A DNA stretch of 56,767 nucleotides. It comes from Candidatus Dactylopiibacterium carminicum. Its GTDB lineage: Bacteria; Pseudomonadota; Gammaproteobacteria; Burkholderiales; Rhodocyclaceae. The DNA lies in assembly GCF_014736495.1 (NCBI RefSeq), contig NZ_MDUX01000020.1, forward strand, positions 1 to 56,767, read 5' to 3'. Made by a program: the position numbers and the translations under genes. The notes under the pieces are model-generated. The model had not been told where the DNA came from. It did no database searches and was given only the letters and a program-made list of their open reading frames with translations. Shown here in pieces: positions 54,281-56,767 of this stretch. Numbering within the stretch: position 1 is the stretch's first letter; each line of letters starts with the position of its first letter.

Positions 54281-54715
54281 TCAAGTCATCTCTTTGCACA
54301 CGTCCTTTTTGCAGACGCAGTCGATGTTCACGGGCGTGATCTCGACCAGCCACGCATCGCTTTCCTCTGGGAAAGGCGCGGGAATTCGCCGCAGCCGGTA
54401 CAGGCCGGACGGCAGAATTGACACGTCCATTTTTGCAAGACCCTTGCCCACGCCATCGGCTCCTCCGTTCAGACCACTTTCCACGACATCGGGATTGGCG
54501 GCACGATATGCGCGCCAGTAGTCTGGATGCCGGTTGAACCACGCGCGCTGGGCGTCACGCTGGTTGTCGCGGTAGTCCGGATCGGTGCGAAGCTTGTCCT
54601 GCTGCCAGCGCAGCTTGCGGGCGCGTTGGCATTCGGCGGATGAGCAGTAGCTCTGGTTCGGGACTTGTGGGCGGGGCTGAAAGGCTTGGCCGCAGTGCGC
54701 GCAATTTCGGGGCAT
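54281..54715 (-). CDS. Zinc-finger protein next to the recombinase
   Basis: A 144-aa protein with a probable zinc site (CAHCGQAF, then YCSSAECQRARK), a basic helical region (KLRWQQDKLRTDPDYRDNQR) and a C-terminal part with VDVSILPSGLYRLRRIPAP-like strands ending in CVCKKDVCKEMT. The start at 54715 was chosen because GGAG lies nine bases upstream; an in-frame ATG at 54730 is also possible. Such proteins often precede this recombinase type. The 150 bases between it and the recombinase start hold no further gene. Confidence 0.7.
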   Translation of the reverse strand: MPRNCAHCGQAFQPRPQVPNQSYCSSAECQRARKLRWQQDKLRTDPDYRDNQRDAQRAWFNRHPDYWRAYRAANPDVVESGLNGGADGVGKGLAKMDVSILPSGLYRLRRIPAPFPEESDAWLVEITPVNIDCVCKKDVCKEMT

Positions 54716-54816
54716 CGTCGAGGTCTCCATGCAAATTCGCATGGAAGCCGCGACCGATCACCACAGCCGGTCGGTCACGCGCGCGGGCGAACGCTCATGG
54801 CTGCTAGGCCGCGCGA

Positions 54817-55434
54817 TTACTCATGGGCGACCACTTCCATATAGGGCCGCATCACGTTGGCGACCCGGCAAACCTTGGCGTAGCGCCACAGGTCGTCTGC
54901 CGATGCCTTCCGCGCCCGCCACGCATCCTTCAGCGCCTCCATCGCCACATCCAGACCGATCTTGTTGCGGTGCTTGAAGCAGTCCACGACCGTCTTGGCC
55001 GCGCTGTAGACGCGCAGCGTCGCGCCGTCGCACGGGTGTTCCTCGATGCCCGCCGCGTGCGCGTCGCCCGTCATCTGCACCATTCGGATCGGCGGCCAGT
55101 CGATGCGGGGCGCGTGGCTGCCACGCGGCATGGCGATCCAGACCTGATGCGGCAGTTGCGTGGTCAGCCCGTGGAATTGCAGCGCCGTCAGCAGGCAGAA
55201 CACGGCTTGCGGTGCCTTGGCGGCCACGACCGCGAGGCCTTCGTGCTCCGAGGCCGGATGGTTCGGCAGGCGGTAGAGGCCGCGCCCGACCCTGTCCAGC
55301 AGGCCAGCGGCGGTCAGGCGCGTCAGGACGACCCGGGGCGCATCGATGGCGTCCAGATCGCTGGCGCGCAGCAGCCCTTTCTGGCGAGCCAGATCAAGGA
55401 CGCGCTGGGCGTGGGTGTCGGCGAGATGTTCCAT
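54817..55434 (-). CDS. AbiEi-type antitoxin, without AbiEii partner
   Basis: A 205-aa protein of the AbiEi family: N-terminal winged helix (RVLDLARQKGLLRASDLDA; VGRGLYRLPNHP) and C-terminal domain with AVFCLLTALQFHGLTTQLPH, WIAMPRGSHAP and KTVVDCFKHRNKIGLDVAME. The start is behind AGGAG. In type IV systems the toxin gene abiEii (nucleotidyltransferase) follows immediately, but here the downstream DNA is the zinc-finger/recombinase module. The antitoxin is therefore orphaned, possibly by insertion of that module. Confidence 0.9.
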   Translation of the reverse strand: MEHLADTHAQRVLDLARQKGLLRASDLDAIDAPRVVLTRLTAAGLLDRVGRGLYRLPNHPASEHEGLAVVAAKAPQAVFCLLTALQFHGLTTQLPHQVWIAMPRGSHAPRIDWPPIRMVQMTGDAHAAGIEEHPCDGATLRVYSAAKTVVDCFKHRNKIGLDVAMEALKDAWRARKASADDLWRYAKVCRVANVMRPYMEVVAHE

Positions 55435-55580
55435 TTATTCTCCTAATTTACCATTAAAAAGTTGATTTGGAACATCGAAGCCTGTTGAGGGGCATCCACT
55501 GGAAGCTGGCCTCTACCGTGATCCTTGACGCGGATGTGGATTTGTGACCCAATATAGGGGAACAATTTGAGGCGACTCCC

Positions 55581-55913
55581 ATGCACACCTTCACCATCCG
55601 CAAACTGCGCGAACGCTCCGGTGACCTCAGCCGTGAGGCCGAGGAAGGTCGGCTTGCGCTCGTCACCCGGCACGGGCAGCCGCTGTTCGTCAGCGTCCCC
55701 TTCACGGAGGATCTGCTGGAGGCGGGCGTCCATACGGCGTTGGCCGTGAACCTGTTCAAGAGCGGCGAGATGACCTCCGCGCGTGCCGCCAAGCTGGCTC
55801 GGATGAGCCTGCCGCAGTTTCTGGCGCATCTCTCTGCGCAGGGCATCCCGGTGGTCGATCACGATCCGGCGGAACTGGAGCAGGAACTCGCTGCCTTCGA
55901 TGCGGCGCAATGA
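55581..55913 (+). CDS. UPF0175-type antitoxin
   Basis: A 110-aa protein. The first part (MHTFTIRKLRERSGDLSREA; LALVTRHGQPLFVSVPF) looks like a PHD-type antitoxin fold. The second (GVHTALAVNLFKSGEMTSAR; AAKLARMSLPQFLAHLSAQG) is the UPF0175 helix-turn-helix. The next gene, a DUF3368 toxin, overlaps by 4 bases (ATGA), the usual coupling in these pairs. It lies near the right end of the island, consistent with a stabilising role. Confidence 0.85.
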   Translation: MHTFTIRKLRERSGDLSREAEEGRLALVTRHGQPLFVSVPFTEDLLEAGVHTALAVNLFKSGEMTSARAAKLARMSLPQFLAHLSAQGIPVVDHDPAELEQELAAFDAAQ

Positions 55914-56407
55914 ACCGGCCTGTCGTCGTTTCCGATTCCGGGCCGCTGATTGCGCTGGCCGGGTGCGGTCAACTGGAACTGCTGGTGGCTGTTTTCGATG
56001 TTCTCCATGTGCCGCAAAAGGTGCTGGATGAAACCACGGCAGATCGCTCGCGCCCGGGTGCGGTCGACATCGCCGCCTTCGTTCAGAACCGTGCACAGGT
56101 GCATGCCGACCGCGATGACGCCGTCTATGCCGCTGCCGTCGGCCACCTCGACGAAGGCGAGGCGCAAGCCCTGAGCTTGGCGCACGCGCTGAGCTGTGGC
56201 GTGCTGATGGACGAGCGCCGTGGCCGTCAAACGGCGACCCGCCAAGGTGTGCCCCTGTTCGGCGTGCTGGGTGTGCTGCTGCAAGCCAAGCGCATCGGCA
56301 AGCTGGAACGCGTCGCACCCGCATTGGAACGGATGCAGGCCAACGGCTACCGTATTTCGCAGGCGCTCATCGATCAAGCCTTGCGGCTCGCGGGCGAGAC
56401 CCGCTGA
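55910..56407 (+). CDS. DUF3368 PIN-like toxin
   Basis: A 165-aa PIN-domain RNase-like toxin. The acidic residues are Asp9 (VSDSGPLIALAG), Glu82/84 (DEGEAQAL) and Asp101 (LMDERRGR), in the order expected for PIN enzymes; the C-terminal part GVPLFGVLGVLLQAKRIGKL is characteristic of DUF3368. It is encoded directly after the UPF0175 antitoxin. Its function as ribonuclease is inferred from the family. Confidence 0.88.
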   Translation: MNRPVVVSDSGPLIALAGCGQLELLVAVFDVLHVPQKVLDETTADRSRPGAVDIAAFVQNRAQVHADRDDAVYAAAVGHLDEGEAQALSLAHALSCGVLMDERRGRQTATRQGVPLFGVLGVLLQAKRIGKLERVAPALERMQANGYRISQALIDQALRLAGETR

Positions 56408-56475
56408 TTTATCAAACGGCCAAATCGTCGAATCCACGGCCTCAAGGCCAATGCGTTACTATCTGGCCCAGAAAA

Positions 56476-56508
56476 CGGACGCGGGGTCAGTTCCGTGTTC
56501 CGCCACCA
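56476..56508 (+). other. Possible degenerate right attachment site
   Basis: The 33 bases beginning CGGACGCGGG and ending CCACCA match 24 of 33 positions of the tmRNA 3' end (437-469) without gaps. This could be a decayed ssrA 3' end left as the right attachment site of the island. It could also be chance. It lies in a 360-base stretch (56408-56767) with no gene, which otherwise holds only the terminator at 56536 and the terminal repeat. Confidence 0.35.
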
Positions 56509-56535
56509 AAAATACCTTGAGTGCAAGTTTGTATG

Positions 56536-56559
56536 CAGCCCCGCCCTGGGGCTGTTTTT
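56536..56559 (+). terminator. Rho-independent terminator after the toxin-antitoxin genes
   Basis: CAGCCCC-GCCCT-GGGGCTG is followed by five T. It is 129 bases beyond the toxin stop and 28 bases beyond the tmRNA-like sequence, the same relation (CCA end, then terminator) as at ssrA. Confidence 0.8.
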
Positions 56560-56712
56560 ATTTCTGCGTACAAAGCATCCCCGAAATGGGGCTTCACTCG
56601 GTTCTTCTCCTTCATCCGCTTGTGCTGCTGGCCGAACATGCCTTGTTCGAGCGCCCCGATCCGACGTCCTTGGTTCGATAAAGGCGCTTCCAGTTCATCA
56701 GGAAATGCATAA

Positions 56713-56767
56713 TGAATCGCCCCGGGTTTCCTAGACAGCCCCGAGCTTCATGAAATACTGTTTTTCA
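56713..56767 (-). repeat. Terminal 55-bp inverted repeat, right copy (likely IS end)
   Basis: Exact reverse complement of bases 1-55. The inner edge is TGAATCGCCCCGG following CAT at 56710-56712. See the left copy for interpretation. Confidence 0.75.

Noticed and set aside
56476..56508. A tRNA gene
   Set aside because: Only a T-arm-like sequence and CCACCA are present; no acceptor partner, D-arm or anticodon arm is found upstream.

Overview
The window looks like one complete assembly contig from a GC-rich proteobacterium. The tmRNA tag (ANDEQFAVAA, closest from memory to Xanthomonadales and their neighbours) and the phage gene families suggest a gamma- or betaproteobacterium. The first and last 55 bases are exact reverse complements. 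Read outward they start TGAATCGCCCCGGG, which looks like an IS3-type insertion sequence end, so the contig probably sits between two inverted copies of one IS.

Layout: (1) 106-469, ssrA (tmRNA) with its terminator. (2) 772-3648, a leftward serine-recombinase operon (recombinase, DUF2924 protein and three small genes), likely the integration module of an element inserted at ssrA. (3) 3831-7415, an XRE repressor, an ImmA/IrrE-type metallopeptidase and two unrecognised proteins; two copies of a 21-bp site link the two transcription units. (4) 7501-15781, phage early genes: AlpA-like HTH, Bro-N antirepressor, Sak4-like ATPase with an ssDNA-binding-like protein and PD-(D/E)XK nuclease, P4-type primase-helicase, RuvC-like resolvase and DUF6362 protein. 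(5) 15785-17464, direct repeats, a terminator and a truncated ParB/methylase gene. (6) 17548-43530, a lambda-like siphovirus structural and lysis module: terminase, gpW-like joiner, portal, S49 protease/scaffold, decoration and capsid proteins, tail genes including a programmed -1 frameshift, tape measure, a long tail-tip region, holin-like protein and GH24 endolysin. (7) 43611-49506, cargo genes: DUF488 protein with a convergent partner, a wHTH/PD-(D/E)XK protein, a SLATT two-TM effector, and three genes resembling immunity or membrane proteins, one carrying a YpsA-like domain. (8) 49616-54715, a second recombination module (serine recombinase, two ParB/RepB-like proteins, DUF3987 protein, zinc-finger protein) with 9-bp iteron-like repeats. 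(9) 54817-56407, an orphan AbiEi antitoxin and a UPF0175/DUF3368 toxin-antitoxin pair.

The prophage appears to be decaying. I see at least eight single-base frameshifts, five in-frame nonsense codons (four TAG, one TGA), a deletion that fused the ends of two convergent genes, an IS1182-like insertion with flanking loss, and an internally shortened DUF3987 gene. Part of the indel load could be sequencing error; the IS insertion and deletions cannot be. Virion production is therefore doubtful, while the recombinases, toxin-antitoxin pair and some cargo genes look intact.

The best candidates for something undescribed are the repressor/metallopeptidase unit with its co-regulated two-gene operon (3766-7415), the DUF488/276-aa convergent pair with a clamp-binding-like C-terminus (43611-44874), and the recombinase-ParB-ParB-DUF3987 module with iterons (49527-54715).
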